From: CAJQQY01 sp964352225
Lineage (GTDB): Bacteria > Bacteroidota > Bacteroidia > Chitinophagales > Saprospiraceae
Length of the DNA stretch: 49,614 bases
NCBI GenBank assembly: GCA_964352225.1
Contig: CAYGRM010000009.1
Span: 1-49,614, forward strand
Direction of reading: 5' to 3'
The notes under the pieces were generated by a model, which did not search any database, had not been told where the DNA came from, and worked only from the letters and a program-made list of their open reading frames with translations. The translations under genes were made by a program, and so were the position numbers. Below are positions 1 to 9,029 of the stretch, piece by piece (positions within the stretch are counted from its first letter, which is position 1; the number at the start of each line of letters is the position of its first letter).

Positions 1-97
1 TAATAATAATAATATAGAAAACAAAACTTTAATATAAGAAAACAGAATACAAGAAAAATATCTCAACAAAACTCCTTAAATTTTATTTACTATTTCC

Positions 98-126
98 ACC
101 GCAAAACGACTCTCCGAATCGTTACC
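98..126. repeat. Small hairpin repeat, copy A (CGACTCTCCGA family)
   Basis: The imperfect hairpin AACGACTC-TCC-GAATCGTT (105-112 with 116-123, one mismatch) shares its core ACGACTCTCCGA and TCC loop with a second hairpin at 19786-19816. It lies between the contig start and priA. It has no T-tract, so it is not an obvious terminator. Two copies in unrelated intergenic sites suggest a dispersed REP-like element; this is inference from two copies only. Confidence 0.5.
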
Positions 127-214
127 TTCTCAATAATTTTTTCTCAAAAAATTTAAGTTCTAATAAATAATTTTCATTGCTTATTTTCGCACTATTATTT
201 TACAAAAATGTTTT

Positions 215-2749
215 TTGCTAAACATTTTTGGCTGGCAGCAAAAGCGACCAGCTACTAAACAAAAACATTTGAGCAACGAATCTTTTCACCCAATCCAATC
301 TTCTGGAACTTACGCCTCGGTCATCTTGCCGATAGCCGTTCCTAAACCTTATACTTATTTCATTCCAAGTGAGATGATTCAAGTCGTCCAACCTGGAATG
401 CGAGTGGAAGTGCAATTGGGAAAAAAGAAATTATACTCTGCGCTAGTCTACGAAATTCTCGAGCATCCTGAGGAAGGAACCAAACCAAAACCCATCCTTT
501 CCATGATCGACCAAGTTCCCATCATTGATGATATTCAGTTAAAATTATGGACTTGGATGGCGCAATATTATTGTTGTAGCCTCGGAGAAGTAATGCTTGC
601 CGCACTTCCGGCAGGACTCAAAATGAGTAGCGAAACTAAAATCATCATCAGCCCATTTTTCAGCGAAGATTATTCGATGTTGGAAGACAAAGAATATTTG
701 ATTGCAGAAGCATTACGCAATCGACATGAACTGACCGTCGATGATGTACAAAAAATTTTGGGGCAAAAAACCGTTTTCCCATTATTATATCGCTTACTCG
801 AAAAGAAAATAATTTATCTTCAAGAAGAACTCAAAGAAAAATATCAACCGAAGAAAATCGGTTGTGTTCGCTTGCAAGAACCTTACGCAACTGAACCAAT
901 TCTGCTGGAAGAAGCCTTCGAACTTACCGCTCGATCTCAAAAACAAACGGATGCACTTTTATCCTTTGTACAAATTTATAAAACGCAACAGTTCGTTCGA
1001 AAACAAGATTTATACAAAATGGCTGGCGTCGATTCTACGGTTTTAAATGCCTTGGAAAAGAAAGGAATTTTCGAATTATACGATCGAGAAATTAGTCGCG
1101 TCGGGAAATACGAGGATGTTATCGTTGACAAATTTGACTTGACTAAAAATCAAATTATCGCACTCGCTTCTATCAAAGATATTTATCAAAAGAAAAACAC
1201 CATCCTCCTCCATGGAGTGACTGGAAGTGGAAAAACTAGAATCTACATCGAACTCATCGAAGAGGCAATCAAAAAAGGAGAACAAGTTTTATATTTGCTT
1301 CCTGAGATTGCATTGACCACTCAAATTGTGGCTCGATTACAAAAGATTTTTGGCGACGACATTGTTGTTTATCATTCTCGGATGACGAATAATGAACGAG
1401 TGGATTTATGGAAAGAAGTATTGAAAAATAAACCAATTGTGCTCGGTGCTCGATCGGCACTTTTTTTACCATTCCGTAATTTAAAACTCATCATCGTCGA
1501 TGAGGAGCACGACACTTCATTCAAACAACATGACCCTGCCCCTCGATATAATGCACGCGATACCGCTATCTTTTTAGCCCATTTATATTCTGCAAAAGTA
1601 TTGTTAGGAACTGCCACGCCTTCCCTTGAAACTTATCAAAATACGAAGGAAGGAAAATATGGTTTGGTGGAAATGAACGAACGCTACGGTGGAATTCAAA
1701 TGCCGGAAGTGGTCATCGTCGATGTGGCTGACGAAACCAAAAAGAAAAAGATGTCTTCGCATTTCACTTCTGTTTTGCTCAAAGAGTTGACCGAAGCATT
1801 GCAGCGTGGTGAGCAAGCGATTCTTTTTCAAAATCGAAGAGGCTACGCTCCTACCCTTCGCTGCACGACTTGCGACTGGGTGCAACAATGTAAAAATTGC
1901 GATGTCAGTTTGACTTATCACAAAGCATTCAATAATCTGCGTTGTCATTATTGTGGTTTTCAACAAAAACTGCCAGAGGAATGTCCTGCCTGCGGAGATC
2001 GAAATTTGACGATCAGAGGTTTTGGAACGGAGAAAATTGAAGACGAATTACAAATCTATTTGCCAGATGCCAAGATCACTCGAATGGATTATGACACGGT
2101 GCGAAGCAAACATGCGCTGGCAACGATCATCAATGATTTTGAAGAAAAAAGAATTGACGTCCTAGTGGGTACGCAAATGGTAACGAAGGGTTTGGACTTT
2201 GATAATGTGGGAGTCGTTGGCGTTTTGAGTGCAGATCAATTAATGTCATTTCCCGATTTTAGATCGACAGAAAGAGGCTTTCAATTGATGACTCAAGTGA
2301 GTGGTCGAGCTGGCCGAAAGAAGAAAAGAGGGAAAGTAATTATTCAAGCATTCAATGTGGCACATCCTGTTTTGGGTGAGGTGATTAAAAATGATTATCA
2401 ACGATTTTTTGAAAGAGAAGTCGAAGAACGAAAACTTTTTTCCTATCCTCCTTTCCAACGACTAATAAAAATAACCCTCAAACATAAAGACCCTCGACTA
2501 CTCAACGAAGGCACTAAAATCTTTGCAAAAATCCTAAAAGATAAATTAGGTTATCGAATGATCGGCCCAGCAGTTCCTGGTATTCCAAGAGTGCGAGGAC
2601 AATTTCTATTAGAGATTTATTTAAAAATGGAAAAAGATAACCAATGGCTCGTATATGCCAAACGGCTGGTCATCGAAGCAAAATATTATTTGCAAAAACA
2701 GAAAGGATTTTCTGGGATTCGGGTGAATGTGGATGTGGATCCGAATTGA
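215..2749 (+). CDS. priA: Primosomal protein N' (replication restart helicase PriA)
   Basis: PriA is a superfamily 2 3'-to-5' DNA helicase that recognises stalled forks and starts primosome assembly in the cytoplasm. The 844 residues show an N-terminal fork-binding region (YASVILPIAVPKPYTY, about 33-48), Walker A GVTGSGKT at about 333-340, the DEEH box at about 429-432, and eight cysteines in CxxC pairs at about 550-593 that would bind two zincs, as in known PriA. Helicase motifs with VGTQMVTKG and SGRAGR follow. The length is normal. The start is uncertain: this frame opens at TTG 215, while an ATG at 208 is out of frame by one base across a T6 run (211-216). Losing one T would give an ATG start. 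No partner gene is adjacent. Confidence 0.97.
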   Translation: MLNIFGWQQKRPATKQKHLSNESFHPIQSSGTYASVILPIAVPKPYTYFIPSEMIQVVQPGMRVEVQLGKKKLYSALVYEILEHPEEGTKPKPILSMIDQVPIIDDIQLKLWTWMAQYYCCSLGEVMLAALPAGLKMSSETKIIISPFFSEDYSMLEDKEYLIAEALRNRHELTVDDVQKILGQKTVFPLLYRLLEKKIIYLQEELKEKYQPKKIGCVRLQEPYATEPILLEEAFELTARSQKQTDALLSFVQIYKTQQFVRKQDLYKMAGVDSTVLNALEKKGIFELYDREISRVGKYEDVIVDKFDLTKNQIIALASIKDIYQKKNTILLHGVTGSGKTRIYIELIEEAIKKGEQVLYLLPEIALTTQIVARLQKIFGDDIVVYHSRMTNNERVDLWKEVLKNKPIVLGARSALFLPFRNLKLIIVDEEHDTSFKQHDPAPRYNARDTAIFLAHLYSAKVLLGTATPSLETYQNTKEGKYGLVEMNERYGGIQMPEVVIVDVADETKKKKMSSHFTSVLLKELTEALQRGEQAILFQNRRGYAPTLRCTTCDWVQQCKNCDVSLTYHKAFNNLRCHYCGFQQKLPEECPACGDRNLTIRGFGTEKIEDELQIYLPDAKITRMDYDTVRSKHALATIINDFEEKRIDVLVGTQMVTKGLDFDNVGVVGVLSADQLMSFPDFRSTERGFQLMTQVSGRAGRKKKRGKVIIQAFNVAHPVLGEVIKNDYQRFFEREVEERKLFSYPPFQRLIKITLKHKDPRLLNEGTKIFAKILKDKLGYRMIGPAVPGIPRVRGQFLLEIYLKMEKDNQWLVYAKRLVIEAKYYLQKQKGFSGIRVNVDVDPN

Positions 2750-2839
2750 TCGAAACACTCAAATGTTAAATTATTAATATATTTAATTTAAGTTTTATAA
2801 CTTAGTAATCTATCTCACTATGATAAATTTACTTAAGTT

Positions 2840-4144
2840 ATGAATAAAGAAATCAACAATCTATCCAAAAAAATCCTCCTATTCTCCTTTCTCAATTTAG
2901 TTTCCTTTTCCATTTCTGCTCAACCTACTTATCAAAAATTATTTAGTAATGATACAACATCGTACATGCTTAAAGATATTACTCCTACCTCTGATGGAGA
3001 TTATTTATTGTCAGGTTCCAATACTAATTCTACCTCATTTTACAATCCTTTTTTACTCAAAATCAATCCTACGGGAGAAGTTATTTATACCAAAAAATTA
3101 TCTTTATTTTCAAGTCATGATACTATTGCAAATTATGCAATAATTCCTTTGGAAAATAGAGGATATGCTTTAGCTGGTTCTGCTATTGGATTTCTACAAT
3201 ATGTTAATGGTGCTGGGTTTCGAGATATTCTTTATACCTGTACCTTGAACGAAAATGAAGAATATGTAGGTGCAAGAGTTTATAATCATAATGGAGTGAT
3301 TTTCTAATTTGGATGCTTTTTCTTTTAAAGCAAGATTAGATGGGGATAATAATTTAGCTAATACTCGGACTTCGCCACAAACATCAAGTTTTCCGACTCA
3401 AATAGGAATCCTCCGTTTAGACGAAAATTTTTCAAGTGGCTGCAATGATTATGATGCTACTAATGATTTCTCTTTGACCACTATTTCTAATTGGACTTTG
3501 GAAGATAAAGACTTTACTAATGCTTCTATTTGTGAGTCTTTTGATTTTGAGGAAGTTATTCAAGATTATCCTATTTCAATTATCACCATCTGCGAAAGCG
3601 AACTCCAAGCTAATTTTTTATTAGAAAATATTTACCCAGATATTCCCATTACTCTTAACAATCAATCTGCTGGCCCGATCAATTTTAGAGAATGGAATTT
3701 TAATCATGGTCAATTTATTTCCAATGAAAAAAAATCGACATATACACTTACAGAACCTAGCTTTTTTTCCATGCAATTAGTCGTTTCTGATGGTTGTCGT
3801 ATGGATACTATTTTCAAGAAATCGAAGTGGATGATGAACCTTGCACCTGCAATGCCATTTTCCCCAACACCTTCACGCCCGACCAAGATGGCTTAAATGA
3901 TTTTTTACACCCGATCATCGACTTTGATTATCAGATTGAAAATTATAATTTGATGCTCTTTAATCGTTGGGGACAACTCATTTTTAAAACGGAAAATTTG
4001 GAAGAAAAATGGGATGGGACTTTTAATGGCAAACCTGTGCCGACTGATGTTTTAGTTTTTAAAGTGCAATATGATGTGATAGATTGGAATGGAATTTTGA
4101 TTCGACAGACGAAGGAATCTGGTGATGTGACTTTGATTCGGTGA
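2840..4144 (+). pseudogene. Type B (CHU_C) T9SS sorting-domain secreted protein, two frameshifts
   Basis: This is an exported protein with a signal peptide (residues about 1-27, ending SISAQ) and a C-terminal CHU_C/type B sorting domain (CNAIFPNTFTPDQDGLNDF ... FNRWGQLIF). That domain targets proteins to T9SS and is common in gliding-motility-associated surface proteins. The reading frame is broken twice. At the T4 run 3300-3303, dropping one T joins GVI to SNLDAFSFKA. At the T4 run 3811-3814, adding one T joins DTIF to QEIEVDDEPCTC. The two shifts cancel, and the repaired protein would be 434 aa. Both sit in an ATTTTC context. Either the gene is a recent pseudogene, or it varies at homopolymers, or the assembly carries two errors. 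The middle region has no domain I recognise. Confidence 0.85.
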
Positions 4145-4493
4145 AGCAGCTTTGCGAACTCTGTGAGAGGGCTTTTGAGAAAAGCTGGAGTTCATAAAGC
4201 GAGTTATTTTCAAATACAAAATCGCTTTAAATAAACTTATTCTGCTCCTAGCCAACTCACGATTTACTCAAAACTAGATAGCAATTCCCAGCCAATTAGG
4301 ATCATTAGAATAATATTTTTCCTTTGAAATAAATTTAATACCACAATTAACAAATTGTATAAAAATTGGCTTAATCAACTATAAACCAACTAAAATTTTT
4401 ATTTTATAAAAATATTTAATACATTAATTGGATTATTTAATATAATTTTCAATAACCCGTTTGTTTTTTACAAACCAAAAAACCACCCTTATT
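4145..4493. other. Intergenic stretch without a gene
   Basis: This is AT-rich and carries no credible ORF. An imperfect hairpin (GCTTTGCGAACTC near 4151 with GAGTTCATAAAGC near 4188, two mismatches) lies just after the upstream stop and could be a weak terminator. The last 100 bases hold A/T tracts leading to the start at 4494; no promoter can be assigned with confidence. Confidence 0.4.
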
Positions 4494-5369
4494 ATGAAAA
4501 AATTATCACTTTTAGCTTTAGCTATTTGTCTAGCGCTGAGCTTACAAGCAGAACTTCACTACACTAGTTATGGTCCAAATGGTTGGCACATCGGAATAAA
4601 CGAAAATGTTGTCGTCGATATCGATAATGACGGAGTCAATGATTTTTATGTCAATGCTTGGTATAATGAATTAGGATTTGTTCCAATTTTTGGAAAAGGA
4701 TGTTTCTCCAGTCCTAGTGGGAGCGCTACTACTGTTTTTGGTGCTCGTGAATTAACCATCCACCAGGCAGGTGACATTTTAGATGCTTCGGTTAATACAT
4801 TTGATTTTATTGACGATGATCGAGGATCTGGATACTCCGCCAATACGAATCAATTAGCTGATGGTTGGGAAGATGGAGAAGATCACTATGTAGCATTTTT
4901 TATTTTTACAAGTGGTCGATTTGGCTGGATGAGAGTAGAAATGGATATTACTAATCAAAAACTAGTCATCAAGGAAATGGCTTATGATACTGAATACTAT
5001 GGCACTATCGAAATAGGTTATACTGGGCAAGCGGTGACTATTCCAACTATTAAAACCAAGGAGACGAATAGCAATTGGGAAGTACCAGTAGCCAATGAAG
5101 AGATTGAAAAAGAAGTGCAAAAATTATCTATTTTCCCTAACCCTGCTGTCGAAAACGTGAATCTCCATTTCGATTACCAAGGTACAAAACGACTTTCTAT
5201 CGTAGTAATCAATAGTGTGGGGAAAGAAGTTTACAGAAATGACAATAATATCATCACGGGCACAGTCAACCTCGAAATTTCTACTTCAACCTGGAATACT
5301 GGAATTTATTTTATCCAATTCCAGAGTGATAAAGAAATCAAAACCGAAAGACTTACTGTGGCGAAATAA
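4494..5369 (+). CDS. Secreted protein with type A T9SS sorting domain
   Basis: This is a 291-residue exported protein of unknown activity. A signal peptide covers residues 1 to about 19 (MKKLSLLALAICLALSLQA). The body (about 20-195) contains a DIDNDGVNDFYV stretch resembling acidic calcium-binding loops and many aromatic residues. From about 210 the C-terminus is a classic Por secretion-tail domain: FPNPAVENV, then a short beta-strand pattern, GIYFIQFQ and a final KTERLTVAK. Such domains direct proteins through the T9SS to the cell surface or medium. I chose ATG 4494 because the signal peptide starts there; the frame is open to a TTG at 4461. A strong terminator follows the stop by 30 nt, so it is probably a single-gene transcript. 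The function of the N-terminal part is not recognised. Confidence 0.85.
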   Translation: MKKLSLLALAICLALSLQAELHYTSYGPNGWHIGINENVVVDIDNDGVNDFYVNAWYNELGFVPIFGKGCFSSPSGSATTVFGARELTIHQAGDILDASVNTFDFIDDDRGSGYSANTNQLADGWEDGEDHYVAFFIFTSGRFGWMRVEMDITNQKLVIKEMAYDTEYYGTIEIGYTGQAVTIPTIKTKETNSNWEVPVANEEIEKEVQKLSIFPNPAVENVNLHFDYQGTKRLSIVVINSVGKEVYRNDNNIITGTVNLEISTSTWNTGIYFIQFQSDKEIKTERLTVAK

Positions 5370-5398
5370 CTAATTAATTTTACTCGTAAAAAAGAAAA

Positions 5399-5437
5399 GA
5401 GGTTCTTCCAAAAATAATTGGAAGAACCTCTTTTTTT
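5399..5437 (+). terminator. Rho-independent terminator
   Basis: A perfect 12-bp stem GAGGTTCTTCCA / TGGAAGAACCTC (5399-5410 with 5419-5430), with an 8-nt loop and an eight-T tract, ends the T9SS gene at 4494-5369. Confidence 0.92.
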
Positions 5438-5527
5438 GTCATTGGAAAAAGAATAGATTTGTTTCTTTTTTTAATACTTAGACTTTATTCTAAGGATTTT
5501 TGTAAAGTCTACTATGTAAAACGAATT

Positions 5528-6502
5528 ATGTTAAAAAAATCTTCTCCCGAAATCATTTCCTTAGTTGAATACTATAAAAAAAGGTTAAGCAAAATTGAGC
5601 CTGTTTTTTCAGAGAAAAAAAATGGAATCGAGCAAACTATTGACTTCCTTTCGCCAGAACTCAAAAAAGATAACCACCCTCGGATTTTTTATCATGGAAA
5701 AAAAACGGATGACATAATTATTTTGACACATGGTCTTTCCGACTCCCCTTATTATGTAAAAGATATTGGTAGAAAATTTTACAAAGCAGGTTGCAACGTC
5801 ATTCTCACCTTGCTTCCAGGTCATGGACGCATGGAAATTGGTGGAAAAATGGAAGAAGAAAAACTAAAAAGAAAATGGAGAAAAGAAGTTGATGTCGCAG
5901 TCGATGCTGCCCTAACTTTAGGGAAAAGAATTTCGCTAGGTGGCTTTTCCACCGGAGCATGCTTGAGTTTAAATAAAGCGCTGCGAGATCCCAAATTGAT
6001 TTCGGGAGGATTATTTCTTTTTTCTGCAGCTTTGGACCTCGGATATATTGCACATGGAACCAATTATTTCCCATTCGCACATACGATTGCTCGATACACC
6101 GATGGCAGCTTAAAATCAATTGGATCAAATCCATACCGTTATCCTTATTTGAATAATGCTGCAGGACTTGAGGTCGTCAGATTAATTGATGAAACTTGGA
6201 AGCGAATGGCTGATAAAAAAATAGATCAACCCGTTTTTATTGCGCACTCGGTTCATGATGTTCGAGTCAGTTTTGGAGGAATTCAAACCTTTATGACTGC
6301 GCACGTCAAGCGCGGATTCATCTTTTTAATTTCTGAAAATATCGCCCATTCGCAGTTAGTTTTGAAAAAACCTATTCCACTTGACCTTACCCAAGAACAT
6401 GGAGTAAGGGACACACCTCCTGCCAATCCAAAATTTAATTGGATGATGGAAAATGCAATTCGGTATTTTCAAGATGAAGTGGTGAAAATGAAAAAAAACT
6501 GA
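5528..6502 (+). CDS. Alpha/beta hydrolase (serine esterase/lipase-like)
   Basis: A cytoplasmic 324-residue hydrolase with no signal peptide. It shows the oxyanion-hole motif HGLSDS (68-73), the LPGHG loop typical of monoacylglycerol-lipase/carboxylesterase relatives (96-100), and the nucleophile elbow GFSTG with Ser141. A candidate acid (HDVRVS) and a catalytic His (IAHSQLV) follow near the C-terminus, so the triad looks complete. The substrate is not predictable; ester or lipid hydrolysis is the family expectation. I prefer ATG 5528: upstream in-frame codons from TTG 5459 encode a poorly conserved extension, and the sequence from MLKKSSPE begins with a normal helix. It stands alone between two terminators, just upstream of a tRNA gene. 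Confidence 0.85.
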   Translation: MLKKSSPEIISLVEYYKKRLSKIEPVFSEKKNGIEQTIDFLSPELKKDNHPRIFYHGKKTDDIIILTHGLSDSPYYVKDIGRKFYKAGCNVILTLLPGHGRMEIGGKMEEEKLKRKWRKEVDVAVDAALTLGKRISLGGFSTGACLSLNKALRDPKLISGGLFLFSAALDLGYIAHGTNYFPFAHTIARYTDGSLKSIGSNPYRYPYLNNAAGLEVVRLIDETWKRMADKKIDQPVFIAHSVHDVRVSFGGIQTFMTAHVKRGFIFLISENIAHSQLVLKKPIPLDLTQEHGVRDTPPANPKFNWMMENAIRYFQDEVVKMKKN

Positions 6503-6542
6503 TCCAATCACTTTATATTTAGTGAAAAGAATATCTTTACAT

Positions 6543-6568
6543 AAAATAGAGATTAGACTCTATTTTTT
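6543..6568 (+). terminator. AT-rich terminator between hydrolase and tRNA
   Basis: The 9-bp stem AAAATAGAG / CTCTATTTT (6543-6551 with 6558-6566) has a 6-nt loop and ends in a T run. It lies 40 nt after the hydrolase stop and 5 nt before the tRNA. The stem is weak in G+C, hence the moderate confidence. Confidence 0.5.
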
Positions 6569-6573
6569 CAAAA

Positions 6574-6650
6574 GGGGAATTAGCTCAGTTGGCTAGAGCG
6601 TTTGACTGGCAGTCAAGAGGTCAGGGGTTCGACTCCCCTATTCTCCACCA
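6574..6650 (+). tRNA. tRNA-Ala (anticodon GGC)
   Basis: A complete 77-nt cloverleaf can be folded. The acceptor stem is GGGGAAT / ATTCTCC, containing the G3:U70 pair that defines alanine identity. The D-arm GCTC...GAGC is present. The anticodon loop CTGGCAG has GGC at 6608-6610, and the T-arm is AGGGG-TTCGACT-CCCCT. CCA is encoded at the 3' end (6648-6650). It decodes GCC and GCU alanine codons. No other tRNA is adjacent. Confidence 0.97.
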
Positions 6651-6852
6651 AAAAATCACAATCGACTGATAATCAATCAGTTACGAGTTTTAATTTTTAA
6701 AAAATGCATTTGAGCCAATTCTTGCGTTTTCTCTTAAACTCTTTCCATTGGAACAATACTAAAATACTAAACCATTCAAACTTGCTAGACTATATAATGC
6801 CAACGGGGACATTAATTCTAGATGGTATATTGTCTTTTATGTTTGGGATAAA

Positions 6853-6885
6853 AAAATCCAAAGTTAGTTGCCAACTTTGGATTTT
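6853..6885 (-). terminator. Rho-independent terminator of the beta-lactamase-fold gene
   Basis: A 12- to 13-bp stem AAATCCAAAGTT / AACTTTGGATTT (6854-6865 with 6873-6884) has a 7-nt loop. On the minus strand it is followed by a T run, about 30 nt after the stop of the leftward gene. Confidence 0.85.
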
Positions 6886-6914
6886 ATTTTCAAATTATAA
6901 TTTTTATACGTTGT

Positions 6915-7844
6915 TTAGCTTTTACTCGGATCATCACAAGTATTATCAAGCACTTTTTCCACATCAAGCACTAATTTTCGAATGATCGATTCTCCTTCAC
7001 TATCTTCTAGAAGCGCCACTAAAATGTATTTTCGATCAGGTCCCCAAACCAATGCAGAATCAGAATGAAAATTACGCCATGACCCTGATTTTCTAAACAC
7101 TCTTGCCTCAGGAGCTATTCTATCTAAAGTGTTCACAAATTTGTGATGCAATTTAGGGTCAGCCATGATATTTAGCATCTGCTGGGAACGATCCGAACAA
7201 ACTAATTGACCATGAGCCAACAAGTAATAAAATCGGCTCACTTGTTCAACCGTTGCACCATGACTCAATCCATTCATTGGATCAGGAAGTCGTTTGCCTG
7301 CTGCAGCATATCTTTTTCCTACCCATAATCCTCCACCATGATCTTTGTCATACAATTCATATTTTGGATCCATCAAAACACTTTTAATCTTATCAAAGCC
7401 AATCCGATCAATCATCCTAGTTGTAGCTTGATTATTTGATTTTGCAATCATCAATCTCATGTCTTTTTTGACTTCAGCTGTCTCTTGTAGTTCTCCTTTT
7501 TCAAGGGCATCCATGGAAGCAAGCAGCACAGCAATTTTAGGAAGGCTTGCTGCATACATCATGTTGCTTCCATTAACTTGAGCAAATTTGACATTTTTCA
7601 AATCACGTAAATCTACCAACCCAACTGACATTTTCTTATTATCAATTAGTTTTCTCCATTTTCTATTTGCCTTCAATTGAACCATTAATTGCGCTTGTAG
7701 ATCTTGATCAACGAGTTCTCGAAGTGGTTTTAATTCTTCATGAGAATCAGTACATAGAATACCTAGTTCAACCAAATTTTGTCCAAAAATAGTCATGGCA
7801 AAAAGTGAAAAAATTAAAATCCAAAGATTTTTTTTTATCTGCAT
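6915..7844 (-). CDS. Class A beta-lactamase-fold serine hydrolase
   Basis: This is an exported 309-residue protein of the penicillin-binding/beta-lactamase fold. A signal peptide covers about 1-21 (ends IFGQ). Active-site landmarks are SLPK (Ser100, Lys103), SNN (136-138, in place of SDN) and KSG (252-254, in place of KTG). In class A enzymes the deacylating Glu166 sits about 36 residues after SDN. Here that stretch (about 165-185, GGGLWVGKRYAAAG) has no glutamate. That argues against efficient beta-lactam hydrolysis and for a peptidoglycan-related or other serine hydrolase of the beta-lactamase2 family. It stands alone and ends at a strong terminator. Resistance should not be inferred from the fold. 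Confidence 0.85.
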   Translation of the reverse strand: MQIKKNLWILIFSLFAMTIFGQNLVELGILCTDSHEELKPLRELVDQDLQAQLMVQLKANRKWRKLIDNKKMSVGLVDLRDLKNVKFAQVNGSNMMYAASLPKIAVLLASMDALEKGELQETAEVKKDMRLMIAKSNNQATTRMIDRIGFDKIKSVLMDPKYELYDKDHGGGLWVGKRYAAAGKRLPDPMNGLSHGATVEQVSRFYYLLAHGQLVCSDRSQQMLNIMADPKLHHKFVNTLDRIAPEARVFRKSGSWRNFHSDSALVWGPDRKYILVALLEDSEGESIIRKLVLDVEKVLDNTCDDPSKS

Positions 7845-8496
7845 ATTTATAATAAATTTTATTCTCCATTTCTTTTCTATTTTAACTAACCTTCAAAAAA
7901 ACGAGTTGGCTAAAACAGATTCCAAGATCTGGAAAAGGTTTAATACTCTGTAACATAATTAACTTTTGAATTTGACGGCTTCTTTTAAAATCATCCTATT
8001 AAAACGAAATAAAATCAACTTTAGTCGGAACCTTATCATACTACTTCTTATAATAAATGTATTCTAATAGTAGTTCAGCTCCTACTTTATTTAGTTAAAG
8101 TTTTAAGCTTTTTTTAAACTAAAAACCTCTTTGCTCCTCTACTATTTTCAATACAATTGTATCCCATCATCATCCTGCTTATGTGCTAAACAGAAGTTTT
8201 AGCACATAAGCCTTCCAGCCTTAAGTTGCCTGTTCAAAAGAAGCCATCATAACTTGTTGATTACCATGAAAGAATGACTTAATAGCTTATCCCAATACCT
8301 AAAGGTTCGAACATGAAAAATTAAAAACTATTGTTAAAAATCACCCAATCCAATTGATTTCCATCATCATTGCCTTTTGAATCAAGCTAGATATTTGATG
8401 GGGGAAAGTCAATTCTTTCAAATTTCTAAAAGGAAAAAAGTAGCCATTTAGAACACCCCAAATAGAAGCGATAAAGTTGTTTAAAATAAAAATATT
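7845..8496. other. 652-bp intergenic stretch with one perfect hairpin
   Basis: I see no credible gene here. It separates two divergent genes and should hold both promoters, but no convincing Bacteroidota -7/-33 pair was found. A perfect 13-bp hairpin lies at 8178-8210. Confidence 0.5.
8178..8210. repeat. Perfect 13-bp inverted repeat
   Basis: CTTATGTGCTAAA (8178-8190) pairs exactly with TTTAGCACATAAG (8198-8210) around a 7-nt loop. There is no T-tract on either strand, so it is not a standard terminator. It could be an operator, an RNA structure or a dispersed hairpin element. Confidence 0.6.
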
Positions 8497-9000
8497 ATGA
8501 ACCTCGACGAAGTAAAACTCCAACTAAAAAAATACCGCAAGGTTTTGAAAAAAGTCAATGAAAATAGAGCAGATTGGAATCTAACCAAAGATCTTATTTA
8601 TAATACGCTTTCAACTATTAGAAATAATACAAAGATGAAAGCAACGGTAGGAAAAGAAGAAAACATTGATGGCATGGAACTAATCTTTCTATATTTTGAA
8701 AAAAGGAAAAGTGGTATTTCAGAAAAATTAGGTAAAGTCAAAGACCCTTTTATTAAAGAAGGAGGATATCTATTTTATACTCAAATTTATTCTGGAAAAG
8801 TATCCGTTTTGATCAGTTTCCCAACCATTGAAAATGTAGTAGAAAGAGAGGAACCTCAACAAATTGATATTTTATGCCCTCGTGATTTAAATGAAGAAAC
8901 GATCGCTTCTCACGTAGTTACTTTTTTGAAAAAAATGACAGAATGGGAAGGTTTAGATATTAATCATCGGGCTATTGGATTTAATAATGACAAGGTATAA
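8497..9000 (+). CDS. Hypothetical protein
   Basis: A 167-residue soluble protein with no signal peptide or membrane segment. The N-terminus is a lysine-rich helix (LKKYRKVLKKV), followed by an alternating beta/charged region and a C-terminal segment ending GFNNDKV. I do not recognise the family. It starts at ATG 8497 after an A-rich leader. The next gene begins 29 nt after its stop on the same strand, so the two are probably co-transcribed. It may therefore act with the kinase/APH fusion, but nothing in the sequence shows how. Confidence 0.65.
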   Translation: MNLDEVKLQLKKYRKVLKKVNENRADWNLTKDLIYNTLSTIRNNTKMKATVGKEENIDGMELIFLYFEKRKSGISEKLGKVKDPFIKEGGYLFYTQIYSGKVSVLISFPTIENVVEREEPQQIDILCPRDLNEETIASHVVTFLKKMTEWEGLDINHRAIGFNNDKV

Positions 9001-9029
9001 AGCCAATCCTAAGTTACAATCTTATTGCT

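Noticed and set aside
208..258. ATG at 208 as the priA start
   Set aside because: It is out of frame by one base relative to PriA and reaches a stop after 16 codons, unless the T6 run is one base too long.
6704..6985. 93-codon rightward ORF
   Set aside because: It overlaps the terminator and the end of the leftward beta-lactamase-fold gene, and its sequence has no protein-like pattern.
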